Source: Diacronema lutheri (Eukaryota; Haptophyta; Pavlovophyceae; Pavlovales; Pavlovaceae). From it: a stretch of 64,000 nt of DNA. Numbering within the stretch: the stretch's first letter is position 1; each line of letters starts with the position of its first letter. The notes below the pieces were generated by a model. The model made no database searches, had not been told where the DNA came from, and saw only the letters and a program-made list of their open reading frames with translations. The stretch covers positions 228,501-292,500 of the forward strand of contig JAGTXO010000043.1 of the NCBI GenBank assembly GCA_019448385.1, given 5' to 3'. A program made the translations under genes and the position numbers. Shown one piece after another: positions 48,197 through 60,239 of this stretch.

Positions 48197-48905
48197 TCAC
48201 TCCGTCGCTGCCTCGGGCTCGTCGTCGGCCGCGGCGTCTGCCTGCGAGCCCGACACGCCCGGCTTATACTCGAGAAGCTCGCGCCCGGGCCCGCTCACGA
48301 CACGCCGGCGCGCGAGCCGCTCGGTCTCGTCCTCAGCCGCCACCTCGCCGGTGCGCGTCAGCGAGATGGCCGCCGGCCGCAACGCGTTGATGCCCGAGTG
48401 CACGCGCTCAGCAGCCGACCGGCGTGTGAGCTCGATCCGGGCGGACAGCTCGTTGTACAGCGCGCTGCCGTCGTCCGCGAGCACGATTAAAAAGGAGTCG
48501 GCCGCGCGGAGCTTTTTAATATCCATCGAGTACTCGCGCACCCACTCGTAACGTTCGGCCGCGCGCGGCAGCGGCTGCTGCTGCCGCCGCTCGGCCTCCT
48601 GCAGCGCCGCCGCCTCGACCGCGTCCGCGGGCAGCAGGTACGCGAGAAAGTTGGCCGGGCCGGACGGCAACTTGTGCGCCTGAGCCGTTACGCGCGCATA
48701 AGGCGGCGAAGGGCGCGCGGCGCGCGGCGCGCGTGAGCGCGCGCTGCACTGCCACACGGCGCGGAATGTGGTGCAGCGCGCCGCACCTGCCCAACCGCCC
48801 GCTCGAGCTGCGCGAGCTCGGCGCCCGTCGATCCGATGGCGCCATCGCCGTCCGTGCCACCGCCGAGTGTGGCCACCGCCGGGTCGCCATCAAACCTGGC
48901 GCAAA

Positions 48906-48936
<31 letters not shown>

Positions 48937-50375
48937 GGGGCGGGAGGGGCGGTTGGTGCGCGATGCGCGGTGCCGCGCGGAACGCGGCGGTGCGCTGGTT
49001 GCGAATGGTCGCGTCGCGCATCCGTCAAGCTTGGCGCCATACTTGACGCATGTGTAGATGTTGGGCCAGCATATCGCATCGGGCAGCAGGGGCGCGACGG
49101 ACACGGCGCGCAGCTGCGGGTTGAGCGGGTGGGTGGGGCCGTCGGGGCCGTCGCACTGCGCGGCGACGGCCTCGAAGGACAGCTCGATCGCCTCCACCTT
49201 CTCCGCCAGCGTCTGCGCGTGCACCGCTGTCGACAGCACACCGCCGCCGCCACCGCCGTCCACGTCGGCCGCGCGCGCCTGCTCCTGCTCGGCGCTGCCG
49301 CGCACAAGGGGCGCGGGGCGGGAGGGCGCACGCGGGGGCAGCGCGCGCGAGACGGGTTCGGAGCGCGCCATCGCGCCGCCGCGGCGCATCGCACGCGCGC
49401 ATGTGCTCGCGCCGCCGCCGGCCACGCGCGCGAAGGGGCGGAGCGCGCGCACTCGGCGGCGGCCGCAGAGGCGGCGGCTGCAACGCCGACGCCGTCCGCG
49501 CCGTGCGGCGCCTTGCGCTGGGCGTAGAGGTCGTTGCTCAAATACGTGTGCCGGCGGAGCCACGACTTGTGCACCTCGCCCAGCCCACCACCCGGCGGCT
49601 TGCGCACGCCTGGCAGCGCCGGCGCGGGGCCGCGGCCCGCGCGCGCGCCGGCCGCTGCCGCCAGCCCACCCGGTGGATCGACGCCCGGTACGGGGCCGAG
49701 GAGCGCAGCGTCTTCGGGTGCGAGGTGGTCGCGCGAGGCGAGCGCGAACGGATTCATCCGCGCCGCCGGCGACGCGAGCAGGTCGGCGCGCAGCGCGAAG
49801 GGGCCGGCCGCGCTCGCGGCTGCCAGATCGAGGACGTGGTGGACGCCAATGCCAAGGGTCCCCTCTGCAGGCACCTCCCAGCGGTGCAGCGCCTCGAGGC
49901 CGGGCGCGAGGGCCGAGGCGGTGAGCTGCGCAAGGTCATCGCCCTCCTTGAGCAGCTTGAACTCGACAGGTGGCGGCGGCAGCGCGTTGGTGAAGGGCAG
50001 CGCGCAGACGAAATCGTTCTTGATGCGGCTCACGTCGCCGCCACGCTTTGGCGGCAGCATCTCGACGGCAGACGCGCCGGCCGGGCGGCTCGCCGGCGGG
50101 CGCGCGCCGGACGGAGCGCCACGCGAGGACTGGGCGCCACCGCCGCCGCCGCCACCGCCGCCGCCGCCGCCTGGGCGGTGCGGCGGCGGCGGCGGCGCGC
50201 CGCGCGGCGGCGGCGCGCCGCGCGGCGGCGGCGCGCCACGCGGCGGCGGCGCGCCGCGCGGTGGCGGCGGCGCGCCGCCGAAGCCGGGCGGCGGCGGCGG
50301 CGGCCGGCGGTGCGCCTCGCGCGACTCGTCTCGCGGGCGCTTGAAGCCGCCGCCTTGCACCACGGCTGCCGACAT
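48197..50375 (-). CDS. PAF1: RNA polymerase II-associated factor 1 (PAF1)
   Basis: CDS complement(join(48197..48679,48787..48895,49031..49284,49512..50375)), 569 residues. A subunit of the PAF1 elongation/chromatin complex, nuclear. After a Pro/Gly-rich start (MSAAVVQGGGFKRPRDESRE) come PAF1 pieces: NDFVCALPFTNALPPPPVEF, KLLKEGDDLAQLTASALAPG, HKSWLRRHTYLSNDLYAQRK, QTLAEKVEAIELSFEAVAAQ, PDAICWPNIYTCVKYGAKFD. The C-terminal part is FLAYLLPADAVEAA, ERYEWVREYSMDIKKL, SALYNELSARIELTRRSAAE, an acidic tail. The last intron is GT-AG and phase-fits. The first two introns appear to have GC donors (AAG|GCGCCG and AA|GCTTGA), chosen by phase and family alignment; these two boundaries are less certain. 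Intron 2 has a long C-run on the coding strand. Confidence 0.85.
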
Positions 50376-50580
50376 GCGCGCGTTCGCCTTCGAGTTGGCC
50401 TCGCGCGGCACCCCCCTCGCTCCTCCAAAACGCCGCCCTCGCAGAAGTCTGCGTTTGGAAAGTTGACCACCGGGCGGGCGGGCGGTCTCGGGGCGAGGAG
50501 CGCGCGTTGTCGGGTGGCACGCCCGCTGGCGGCGGCAAAACACCACGCCGCCGCGGCCGCGCAAGGCGGCCGCTGCCGAT

Positions 50581-51498
50581 GTGGATGCGCAGATCGCCAC
50601 GCTCACCGCCGGGCGCACCGCCACGATCCACGACCTGGTCGCCAACCCGTACTCGCTCGAGCGCGCGGGCAAGCTGTGTCCCGAGCGTGACCGCATCGCG
50701 GTCGAGCTGTACGAGCACAACCTGCGCGAGCTGACGCGGATCCTGAACGCGCAGCGCGGGATGTGGTGTGTCCGCCTTACCTCCGTCGGTGCGATCGACG
50801 AGGCGACGCGCTGCAAGGTTACGCAGCGGCTCGGGCGCGACTGCTTCACCGTCTTCATCCCGGCGCCGGGCGAGCGGCCGCTCTTCGGGCACACGAACAT
50901 GCTCAACGAGTCGCAGGCGAGCGTGCACGCCATCATGCAGCGCGACGCGACGACGATCGCGACAGCGCAGGAGCGCGCGCACTCCGCGCACAAGGCCGGC
51001 CTACTCAGTGCGGAGGACGCGGAGGGCACGCTCGCTGACCTGCGCCGCCGCTTCGACACGCTCCCGCCGTCCGTCTCGGCGCTGCAGGAGGCGCGGCAGG
51101 AGGAGGCGGACGCATTGGTGACGGCGGCGCGCGTGCGCGAGGCTGCCGAGGCCCTCGCCGCCGCCGAGGCGATGCCATCCTTCGAATCTCTGATGGCGGC
51201 GTTTGCTCTCGAGGATGAGCGGCACGGGCGGGGAAAGGGGCACGGGCACGGGCAAGTACACGGGCAGGGGCACAGGCAAGGGCAGGGGCAGCACGGCCGC
51301 CAGACCGCACCGCCCGCTGCGGACGGTGCCGGGCCCGCGGAGCGCGTCTCGGCAGGGGCTGGCGCCATCCTGAGCAAGAGCGCGCGCCGGCGGCAGGGCA
51401 AGAAGCTTCTTGCCGCAGTTGCCGCCAAAGCGGCCGCCGCCGCCGCCTCGTTGCCCGCGCGCGCGGCGCATGGCGGACTGGGCGGCGCGGACTCCTGA
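50581..51498 (+). CDS. Unidentified protein, 5' end unresolved
   Basis: About 305 residues open to TGA at 51498. No ATG opens this frame before the conserved-looking start region (DVDAQIATLTAGRTATIHDL); the first in-frame ATG is at about 50761. An upstream exon or a different start must exist, and 50581 (GTG) is only where the support begins. Readable parts: VANPYSLERAGKLCPERDRI, AVELYEHNLRELTRILNAQR, RLGRDCFTVFIPAPGERPLF, SVHAIMQRDATTIATAQERA. Then a coiled-coil-like Ala/Glu region, a Gly/His/Gln repeat (HGHGQVHGQGHRQGQGQHG) and a Lys/Arg/Ala tail. No family is recognised. It is divergent from PAF1 and converges with MYG1. Confidence 0.55.
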   Translation: MDAQIATLTAGRTATIHDLVANPYSLERAGKLCPERDRIAVELYEHNLRELTRILNAQRGMWCVRLTSVGAIDEATRCKVTQRLGRDCFTVFIPAPGERPLFGHTNMLNESQASVHAIMQRDATTIATAQERAHSAHKAGLLSAEDAEGTLADLRRRFDTLPPSVSALQEARQEEADALVTAARVREAAEALAAAEAMPSFESLMAAFALEDERHGRGKGHGHGQVHGQGHRQGQGQHGRQTAPPAADGAGPAERVSAGAGAILSKSARRRQGKKLLAAVAAKAAAAAASLPARAAHGGLGGADS

Positions 51499-51603
51499 CG
51501 CAGTGAGTCGGGCGTCACCAGCGGTCAGTGACGGGCCGTGACGAGTCCGTGAGTCATCCGCCTCGGCGAGTGGCGGCCTGCTCAATGGCCAGTGGCCACC
51601 CAA

Positions 51604-52888
51604 TCAGCATGCGCCGAGCAGCGTCAGCGCCTTGCTTGCGAGCTGCATCGCACCCTCCTTGGTCTCATGCCCGCCGATGAATCCGGCAGCGTGCACAAAG
51701 ACGCAGCCGGGGATGGCCGCCGCGTCCGAGAGCGAGCCGTCGCGCAGCCCGCGCCACGGCTCCGGGAGCGGCAGCTTGGACGAGAAGGAGCCCTCCTCCT
51801 GCGGAACGGCCTGCACGCGCCACTGCGCCCTCGCGTCGGCATAGAGCACATACTTGATGCACGCGGCGGGCTGCACGCCTCGCTCCGCCTCGAGCGCGAG
51901 CAGATGCGCCTGCCACGGGCAGCCACCACCGTCGAGAAGCAGGAGCTGTCGACGCGCGCTGCGCTCCGACCCACTCAGCTGCGCGGCGGCTGCCTCCGAT
52001 TCGTCGAGCGCGCGCGCAACGATGGCGCGCGCCGGCCACCACTCGGTGCACAGCCGCAGCACGCACGAGACGAGCTCGCCCGCCTGCGCCAAGGTCGCGG
52101 CCGCGCGGCGTGGAGAGAGGGGGAGGGAGGGGGGGGGGCACGAAACGTCGGCGCGGGCAATCCGCGCAGCGTGGCGCGCGTGCACGCGACGGCGAGGCGC
52201 GCACGGCGAGCTCCATCGCCTGCGCGAAGAGCGCGTTCGTGTCATCGGCCGAGACGTCCTCGTTCCACGCAGGGTTGAGGTAGCCGACGCGCGCCGAGAG
52301 CGACGTCGACACCGAGTACGCCTTGCCGCCGACGCCGGCCTCGATGCCGTTGTCAATGCCGTCGATGTGCTCGATGAAGCCGCCGTACACCTTGTTGTAC
52401 AGGACGCGCAGGTCGCTCTCGGGCAGCGCCTCAGGCCGCGTCAGCTCGCGCAGCAGCTCGAGACCGTGGTGCCGCCACACGAGCCCAGCCGACGACAGCT
52501 TGACGCTCCGGCCGCACTCGGAGAGGCTCTCGGAGAAGCCGCGCTGGTGGTGGTCATAGCGGTGACTGGCCGGATCGTACACGCCACCCACGTCGACGAG
52601 CACGTCGCACGCCGCGAGCGCCGCAGCGTCGCGCGTGCGCATAAGCTCGTGCGAGCGGAACGTGGGCAGCATCGCGAGCATCGCGCACGCGAGCGCCTCG
52701 TCGCAATGAAAATGGCCGTCGTGCGTGCCAAGGAGTCGCGGCGCGGGTGAGGGCGCGGCGCTGTGCACGCGCAGGGCACGCACGAGCTCGAGCGCCGAGT
52801 CGAGCCGCGGCGCGTAGCGCGGGCGCTTGACGACGTGCATGGCCGGTTTTTGACTTCTGTACGAAGATTTGAGTCGGTGTAGCGCCAT
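51604..52888 (-). CDS. MYG1: MYG1-family exonuclease
   Basis: CDS complement(join(51604..52083,52205..52888)), 387 residues. MYG1 is a DHH-like 3'-5' RNA exonuclease of nucleus and mitochondria. Motifs: LLGTHDGHFHCDEALACAML with the metal ligands, RDAAALAACDVLVDVGGVYD, RYDHHQRGFSES, SSAGLVWRHHG, VYGGFIEHIDGIDNGIE, NPAWNED, then WWPARAIVARALDE, PEPWRGLRD, FVHAAGFIGGHETKEGAMQL. The start MALHRLKSSYRSQKPAMHVV may be a short mitochondrial presequence. The intron (52084-52204) is GTGCGC...CAG, phase 0, giving MELA-AGELV. The gene diverges from ADA2, with starts 89 bp apart. Confidence 0.93.
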
Positions 52889-52977
52889 GTTGGAGTGAGC
52901 GGCCACTACCCCCCCGGCCCGCGCGTCGCACCGCGCCCGAGCCGGCCGGGCCGCTCGGCTCGCTCGCTGCGCGCGCC

Positions 52978-54033
52978 ATGGCTGATAGCTCTCCGCGTGC
53001 TGCGCCGCACGCGCGCGCGCGCAGGCGTTCGGGCGCGAAGCGTAAGCGCGCGGCGAGCTTCGGGTTGGGCGATGACGGTCCGTCCGCGCCACGCGCAATG
53101 CGCGCCGCCCTGCGACTCACGAGCGAGCCGCGCCGCATGGCCGCGTGGGCCGTGTGAGTGAGCACGCGGCGCGCGCAACGCGCAGCGCTCACGCGCGCGC
53201 ACCGCCGTCGCGCCCACGCGCGCTCGCTGCGCGCAGACGACTCGGAGTCGGGCACGGACGCGGGAGCGTGCGCGGTGGCGCCAAGCGGCTGCTCGTACAA
53301 GTGCGAGGGCTGCGCGGTCGAGATGAATTGCGGCGTGGCCACGTTCATCCGCACGGCCACATCGCGCACCGAGCTGTGCCTCGACTGCTTTGCGGCGGGC
53401 GTGCTCGTGCGTGGCCGCGGCCACTCGCGCAGCGAGGGCTTCCGCGTCGTCTCCCAGCCCGGCCGTGCGCTCCTCAGCGCAGCGTGGGGCGCCGACGAGG
53501 AGGAGCGGCTCCTACACGCAATCGAGCGCTTTGGGTGCGCGGCGTGCGCCGCTGTGCGCGCGCGCGCGCCAGCGTTGCCAGCCGGTGCACACGGCGCTCA
53601 GCGCGCGCGCGCCTGGTGCCCTCCCTCGCACGCGCGCGCGCCGCGCCGCGCAGCTTTGGCAACTGGTCCGAGGTTGCGGCCTCGCTCGGCTCGCTGAGTG
53701 AGAAGAGCGGCGCGCAGTGCAGCGCGCACTACTCGCTCCACTTCTTGTGCAGCAGCGACCAGCTGCGCACTGCCGCGCTGCGTGCCGCGCCCCTCTCCGC
53801 CGAGGCCGAGGCAGAGGCGCGCGCGGCATGGCAGGCGGGGCCGGGCGCGGCGCTCGAGGCGGAGGTGCGCGCGAGGCGCGAGGCAGCCTTTCGTGCGCAC
53901 GTCGACGCGGTCGGCGCGCCCGCGCTCGCCTACGGCGCGCTCTCGCTCGACGGCGGCGGCCACGGCGGCGGCGGCGTGGATACGGACGGCGGCGGTGCGC
54001 TCGCCAACGGCGGCGCGGCGGGCGAGCCGGCGG

Positions 54034-54064
<31 letters not shown>

Positions 54065-55166
54065 CGGCCGGCCGCGCGCGGGTCCGTCCAGGCCCGCCGG
54101 CCGGGGTGGCGCCGGCCCGTCTGCCGCCGAGCTCGCGGGGTACATGCCGTTGCGCGGCGAGTTTGACATTGAGTGGGCGAACGAAGCAGAGCTGCTGCTC
54201 GCTGACCTCGAGTTTGCGCGCGGCCAGGCGTCGGGCACGGAGGCGGCGGGCGGCGCGTCATGCGGCGAATCGGACGAGGAGCGTCAGCTCAAGCTCGAGG
54301 TGTGCGCGCTGTACAACGCCAAGCTCGACGAGCGTGCGCGGCGCAAGGTATTTGTGCTGCAGAGAGGCCTCCTCGACCACCGCAAAACGCAGGCGGCCGA
54401 CCGCAGGCGTGGTCGCGAGGAGCGCGAGCTGTGGGCGGCGCTGCGGCCCTTCGCGCGGCTGCACTCGGCGCAGGAGCACGCGCAGTTTGTGCGCTCTCTC
54501 CTCGCGGAGTTGCGGCTGCGCAGGCGGATTGCCCAACTGCGCCATTACCGGCAGATGGGTCTCCTCTCACTCGCGCAGGCCGAGCTGTACGAGCGCGACC
54601 GGCGTGCGCGCGAGCTGAGCACGCGCCACCACGACCCGCTCAACGCGACGCGCTTGGCCGTCGCCAAGGGCGGCGGCGTTGGCGGCGGCGGTGGCGGCGG
54701 CGGCGGTTGCGGCGGCGGCGGTGGCGGCGGCGGGCCCGTCGCCACGCAGCCGCTCGCGGCGGGTGGCGCGGCCAGCGGCGCGTCCGCGCTCGCTGTGGAG
54801 GAGGAGGACGCAGTGGAGCGCGCGCTCTCGGCACACGAGCAGCAGCTGTGCGGCTCACTAGGGCTGCACGGCGGACAGTGGGCTTTCATCAAGCAGACAC
54901 TCGTCGCAGAATGTGCGCGCGTGGGCGGGCTGCGGCGCGAGGAGGCGCGCGAGTTGGTGCGGATCGACGTTCGCAAGGCGGGGCACGTCTTCGACTTTTG
55001 TGTGCACGCCGGCTGGGTCGAGCCCGCCGGCGCGCCGCCACTGGCGCGCGCGGCCGGCGCGGCCACCGACGACGGCGCCGAGGCGGAGGCGGAGGAGATC
55101 GCCGCCGCGGCGGCGCTCGGCGGTGCGCGCGGCGTGCGCGTGTGCGAGTACGCGCTGCCGCCGTGA
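52978..55166 (+). CDS. ADA2: Transcriptional adaptor ADA2
   Basis: SAGA/ADA-type histone acetyltransferase adaptor. Supported exons are about 53237..53534 and 53654..55166; a short first exon from the ATG at 52978 (MADSSPRAAPHARARRRSGA) ending near 53151 is likely, but I could not match its splice phase, so the 5' end is open. Domains in order: ZZ finger (YKCEGCAVEMNCGV, LCLDCF), SANT (AWGADEEERLLHAIERFG-FG then NWSEVAASLG, rebuilt by a phase-2 splice), ADA2-type middle (MPLRGEFDIEWANEAELLLA, LKLEVCALYNAKLDERARRK, RRRIAQLRHYRQMGLLSLAQ), and C-terminal SWIRM (LCGSLGLHGGQWAFIKQTLV, RIDVRKAGHVFDFCVHAGWV). Gly-rich insertions separate the domains. The ZZ finger seems to keep fewer Cys than usual. 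Confidence 0.88.
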
Positions 55167-55671
55167 ACGGGGCGGCGCACGCGCCGCCGGCCGGCCGAGG
55201 CGCCGCGCACGGCGGCGCCCCTCCCGCCCCACGCCCGGCGGTGGGTGCGCCCAGTGCCGCCGCCACCGCCGCCGCCGCCGCCGCCGTGCCCGGCGCCAAC
55301 GCACCCATGGCCGCCGCCACTGCCGCGGCGCACGCCGGCCGCACGCTCGCGTTCGCGGCGCACGGCCGTGGGCAACGGTCGGGGCAGGAGAGGGCGCCGG
55401 GAAGGGTCTGTGGAGAGGGGGGTGGGTGGTGCCATGTTGTGCGCACAACCCTGGCCTCGAGGACCTCAGTGCCACCGTCAGTCAAGGCGCCAGTCCGTGG
55501 CACAGGTGGCGGTGCAGCCGCGGGCGCCGACACCTCTGGCCCGTGGCAGTGCCCCAGCTTGACTGGCAGAGCAGGAAAGTCTTTCGAGTCTTCCATCGCG
55601 GCTTGCGCGCTTGCCCTTCCCCTTTCTTTCCCTTAGCAGCAGACGGCTGAAACGCAAGCACACCGGCCAGC
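55167..55671. other. Intergenic gap
   Basis: 505 bp between ADA2 and the next plus-strand gene. A minus-strand ORF from 55596 (MEDSKDFPALPVKLG) is open but has poor third-position bias, so I leave it out. Immediately before the next gene is CTTTCTTTCCCTTAGCAG, a good 3' splice site at about 55622-55640, so a 5'-UTR intron may end here. Confidence 0.45.
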
Positions 55672-58600
55672 ATGGCCGCGCGGGCGACGCGGGCCGCGCC
55701 GCGCGCGGTGCGCGCGGCGCCGGCTTCGCCCGCGGTGCCGCCGCCAGCCGTGGCCGACGTCGTCACGCTCGACGACTTCCTCGGCGACGCGGCGGACGGC
55801 GACGGCGGCGACGACGGTGACGACGGTGACGGCGGCGACGGCGGCGACGCGCGGAGCGCGGCTGGCGGCGCGGAGCCGCGCGGCCGGCAGCCTGGGTCGG
55901 CTTCCCCGCGGGCGCAGCGCACGGCGCCGCCGCAGCCCGGCCCATCATCGCTGCCTATCGCCACGCAGCCGATTGCACGCTCCGACGAGCGCGCGCGCGA
56001 GGTGGTGCCGCTCGGGCTCGTCGAGGGTTGCGCCGAGCTCGTGATCACGTGCGTCGCCTTCCCCGCGCTTGGCGGCGCGCGCTCCGAGGGAGGTACGGCC
56101 GCGGCGGTGCGCGAGGCGCTTGAGCAGGCGGCGGCTGCATTCGCGTTTGCGCCGCGCGCGGCCGCGCGGCTGCGGCTCGCCCTGCGCGAGGTGGAGGCGG
56201 GCCAGGACGAGGCATCGCCGCACCACCGCACCGCAGAGCGCGCGGCGCTCGACCGGCTGATGGTCGCGCATGCCGCGCTGAGCGAGCGACTCGGCGTGCT
56301 TGGCGGGCTCTTCGGCACAGGCGTCGGCGTGCGCGGCACGGAGGCGGAGAGGTGCAGCGAGAGGGGCGGCGCGCTCAGCCTGTCGAGCCGTTACTACTCG
56401 GCGGCTGCCTTTGGCGAGCCGGCGCGCGCGGCCGCGTGGGCGCGACGCGAGTGCGACGAGCTGAGCTGGGCTCTGCGCGGCCTGGCGCAGCGGAGCGCGC
56501 AGCTCGAGCGCGCGCTCCGCGCGCACGCGGCTGCGCACGACGGCGTGCGCGCCGGCGGCGGCGCGGACGGAGCGCGCCCAGACGGTGCGCCGCCGCTCGT
56601 CCACGCCACCGCCCGCGCGCCGAAATCGGCCGCACGCTCGGGCGGCGCGGCCTTCACGTCGGAGGGCTGCAGTGGCGGTAGCGGTGGTGTGATCCGAGTG
56701 CATGCCGCGTCGGGCGAAAGCGCACCCGCGGGGGAGAGCGGCGCGGCGCGCATCCCCGTCGGCGCGGCGCGCGCGCGCGTCGTGCGCCGCGCGCGCGGCA
56801 CCTCGGCGCGCTTCTCCGCCGGTATGGCAATCGCGCGCTCGCTCGGCCGCGCACTCGGCGGTCCGAGCGCACGCGCGGAGTCGTCAGAGGAGGCGTGCAC
56901 GCAGGCCAACGGCGCGGGCCTGGGCGCCAGCCGTCGGAGGAGCGGCGGCGACGCCGGGCAGACGGGCGACGACAGGCAGACGGGCGACGACAGGCAGACG
57001 GGCGACGACAGGCAGACGGGCGACGCCGCCTCCGCCGCCCAGCCGACGCAGCAGCCGCGGCACGTGGGCAGCGCGCGAGGCGCGCGCGGCGAGGCACGCG
57101 CGCGCGATTCGCCACGCGCGTCGTTCGCACCGGCGGAGACGTCGGAGGGCGGCACGATGGCCGCCGAGCGGCGCGGGTCGCAGCACGAGGGCGCGGCGGC
57201 GTGCGCGCGGCCGGAGCGGCCGCGCGACGCGTTTGACGCCGCGTGCGCCGAGTGGGGCGCGCATGGCGTGTGGGAGCTGCTGCTCTGGCTGCTCGCGCAG
57301 CACGAGCTCGCGCAGGTGCCGCCATCGCGGCAGCCACCGCCGCCCCTCCTGCCGCCAAGCGCGCACGCGGCCGCGCGCGCGCGCGACGGGCGCACACCCG
57401 GCGATGGCGGCGGCGGCGGCGGCGGCGGCGCGCGCGAGGAGCGGCGCATCGTGCTGGTGGGTGCGCCGACCGAGCTCGCGCTGTCCGTGCTGCTCGAGAC
57501 GAGTCTGCGCATCGGCGTGGGCGCGCCGTTCCGCTCCGTTACGTGGCTCCGTCTGTGCACGCGGCTTGCGCGGCCAGCGGCGCCGCCCGGCTGCGTCGAC
57601 GAGGGGCGTGCTGAGGCGCTGCTGCTCGACGCGGCGGCGGTGAGCGTGCGGTACCTCGTGCCGCCGCCGCTGCCGCCGCCGCCGTGTCGGCCCTCCTCCT
57701 GCGCGTCCTTGGCCCCTCCGCCGCATGGCGCCGCGAGCAGCGGCGGCAGCGGCGGCGGCGGCGGCGGCGGTAGCGGCGGCGGCGGCGGCGGCGGCGGCAC
57801 GTCGGCGGCGTCGTCGCCCGGCCGCCAGTCGAGCGGGCGTGCGAGCGAGCGCTCGCCGGCACGCGAGGCGAGCAGCGCGTCGTGGGTGGGCAGGCCGGCA
57901 GGCGCGCCGGTCGGCTCGTCGCTCGCCGCGGCGGCGTCCGCAGCCGCCGCCGCGTCGGCGCTCGCGCTCGTGCCGCCACCCCGTCCGGCGCTGTGCGCCA
58001 TCTCGCCCGCGCCGTCGAGCGACGAGCTTTCGGGTTGGCACGTGTGGCACGAGGCGTGCGCGGGCGTTGCGGAGCTGGCGTACGGCTGTGGCTCGTACCA
58101 TTGGGCGGAGCGTCTCCTCTTCCTGCGCGGCCACCCGGCAGAGATGCACGCAGGCGCGCTCGCGCTCAGCGCAACGATCGCCGAGCGCGCGGCGCTCGGC
58201 GAGGCCCTCGAGGCCCTCGAGCGGCTGGCGCGCGAGCGGCTCGGCGCGTGCGCGACCGCGCTGGGCGGCGCGCGCGGCGGGCTGCGCGTGCGCCAGTGGG
58301 CAGCCATCGTGCAGCTCTGCGCGAGCGCGCGGTACGACCCGGTGCGCGCCGAGCTCGCCGCGCGCAGGCCCGACGAGGCGCTCGCGCGCACGCACGGCCT
58401 CGTCGACGCGGCGCTGGCGGACGCGGTGGGATTGGCGCTCGACGGTGCGGAGCTCGACGCGTGCGAGCGAGCGGCGAGCGCGGCTGGCGCGTGGCACGGC
58501 TCGGACCTTCTCCTCGAGGTTGCGGCCCTCGCGACACCGGCGATGCGCGAGGCCGCGCTGCGGCTGCTCGGTGGCTTCGCGCATCTCTGCGCCAAGCCGC

Positions 58601-60200
58601 CATGCCGCGCAGCGGCGCACGCGTCGCGCGTCGACCCGCTCGCCGGCGCGCTCGCCGCCGCCGCCGCGCCCGCGCGCGACGAGCCGACCGCCGCGGGTGC
58701 GTACGGCGGGCTGTGCGGCGGGCCGTACGAGCTGGGCGCGCGCGCGCACGCCGCGCTGTGCGCGCGACTGCGCGAGCGGCTGCGCGCGCTCTGCGCGGCG
58801 CTCAGCGGAGGCGGCGGCGGCGGCGGCAATGGCGGCATCGACGGCGAGGAGGAGCTCGGTCGCATCGCCCGGCGGATGTGCGAAGTCTACGCCGACGCGT
58901 TGCACGCCGAGGCGCAGCTGCGCGCGCGCGTCGAGGCGCCGGCCGCGCGCTCGGCCGTCTCGCTCGGCGCCGCGCTCGGCGCCGAGCTGGCGGGCGCTTT
59001 CGGCCCGCACGTGGCCGCGCTCGTTGGCGGCTCGTTGCGCGAGCTGCGCCGCTGGGCGCGCCGCGCCGTCAGCGCCGAGCCGTTTGCGCGCGCGCCGACG
59101 GGCGGCGGCAGCGGCGGCGGCGCGCGCGCGCGCGCGGCGGCGGCGCTGCCGCCGGCCGCGCCGCCGGCGGCGTTCGCGCTCGGCGCGGCGGGCGCGGCCC
59201 GCGGCGCGGCGGCGCGCGCCGCCGCCGCGCGCGCGCGCGCCGCCGACGGCGCGGGCGTCGAGCAGCGCGAGGCGGCGGCGGCGGACGGCGGCGGGGAGGA
59301 CGGCGACGCGTGCTGCGCGTGCGTCACCGACCTGTGCATGTGGGCGCACGCGCTGCTCGACGGGCTGCAGCCGTACGCGCACCACCTGCGCGCGCGTCGC
59401 GCGCACGAGCCGAGCGGGAGCGGCCTCGAGGCCGTCGGCGTTTCGCTCTGCGCGACGCTGCGCGAATTCGACGCGGCGCTGTGCGCGCGCGCGCTGCTCG
59501 AGGCGGGCGGCGATGCGGCGGACGGCGCGGCGCGCGCGGGCAATCCGGGGCTGCACCCGCACGCTGAGCAGGCGGCGCTCGTACGCGCGCACCGCGCCGC
59601 CGCCGCCGTCGCCGCCGCCGCCGCCGCCGCCGCGCCGCCGGCGGCGCCGCCCGCGCCGCCGCCCGCCGCGCTGCGCGCGCCCGGCGGCGTGGCCGAACCG
59701 CCGCCGCCGCCCTGTGCGGACGCGACCTTTGAGGCCGCGCGCCGGCGCGGGCTCGCGCTCGACGTGCGGCGCGCGGCGCTGTACGCCGGGTCGTGCGCGC
59801 GCGCGAGCGAGGCGGCGCGCGCGCTCGGCGCACGGCTCGTCGAGATGGGCGCCGAGCAGGGCGCCGTTGATGGCTGGCTTGATGGCGCGTACGGCGCACT
59901 CCACGCGGGCCGCAGGCGCACGCTGCGGCTGCTCGCCGACGCGCTCGGGCACGACGCGCGCGCGCGCGTCGACGCGTGCGTCGCGCCGCTCTGCCACGCG
60001 CTGCTCGCGCCCGCCGCCGCCGCCGACGCGGCCGCGCGCGCGCGCGCGCGGCTGCTCGCGCGGCTCGACGGCCGCCTGGGCGAAATTGCGACGTCGGGCC
60101 TCGACGCCGAGGCGGTCGCGCTCGTCGCGCAGCGGCTCTGGCACGCGCACCTCGCGCACCGGCTCGAGCAGCTCGCCACCGACCCGACGCTCGCGCTCGA

Positions 60201-60239
<39 letters not shown>

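Noticed and set aside
48197-55166. Functional chromatin/transcription cluster of PAF1, ADA2 and the nearby PHD gene
   Set aside because: Genes are on both strands and interleaved with unrelated metabolic genes; proximity alone is not evidence of a cluster.
54889-55596. Minus-strand gene starting MEDSKDFPALPVKLG in the ADA2 3' gap
   Set aside because: Third-position bias is weak and the frame overlaps the ADA2 coding end; no domain.
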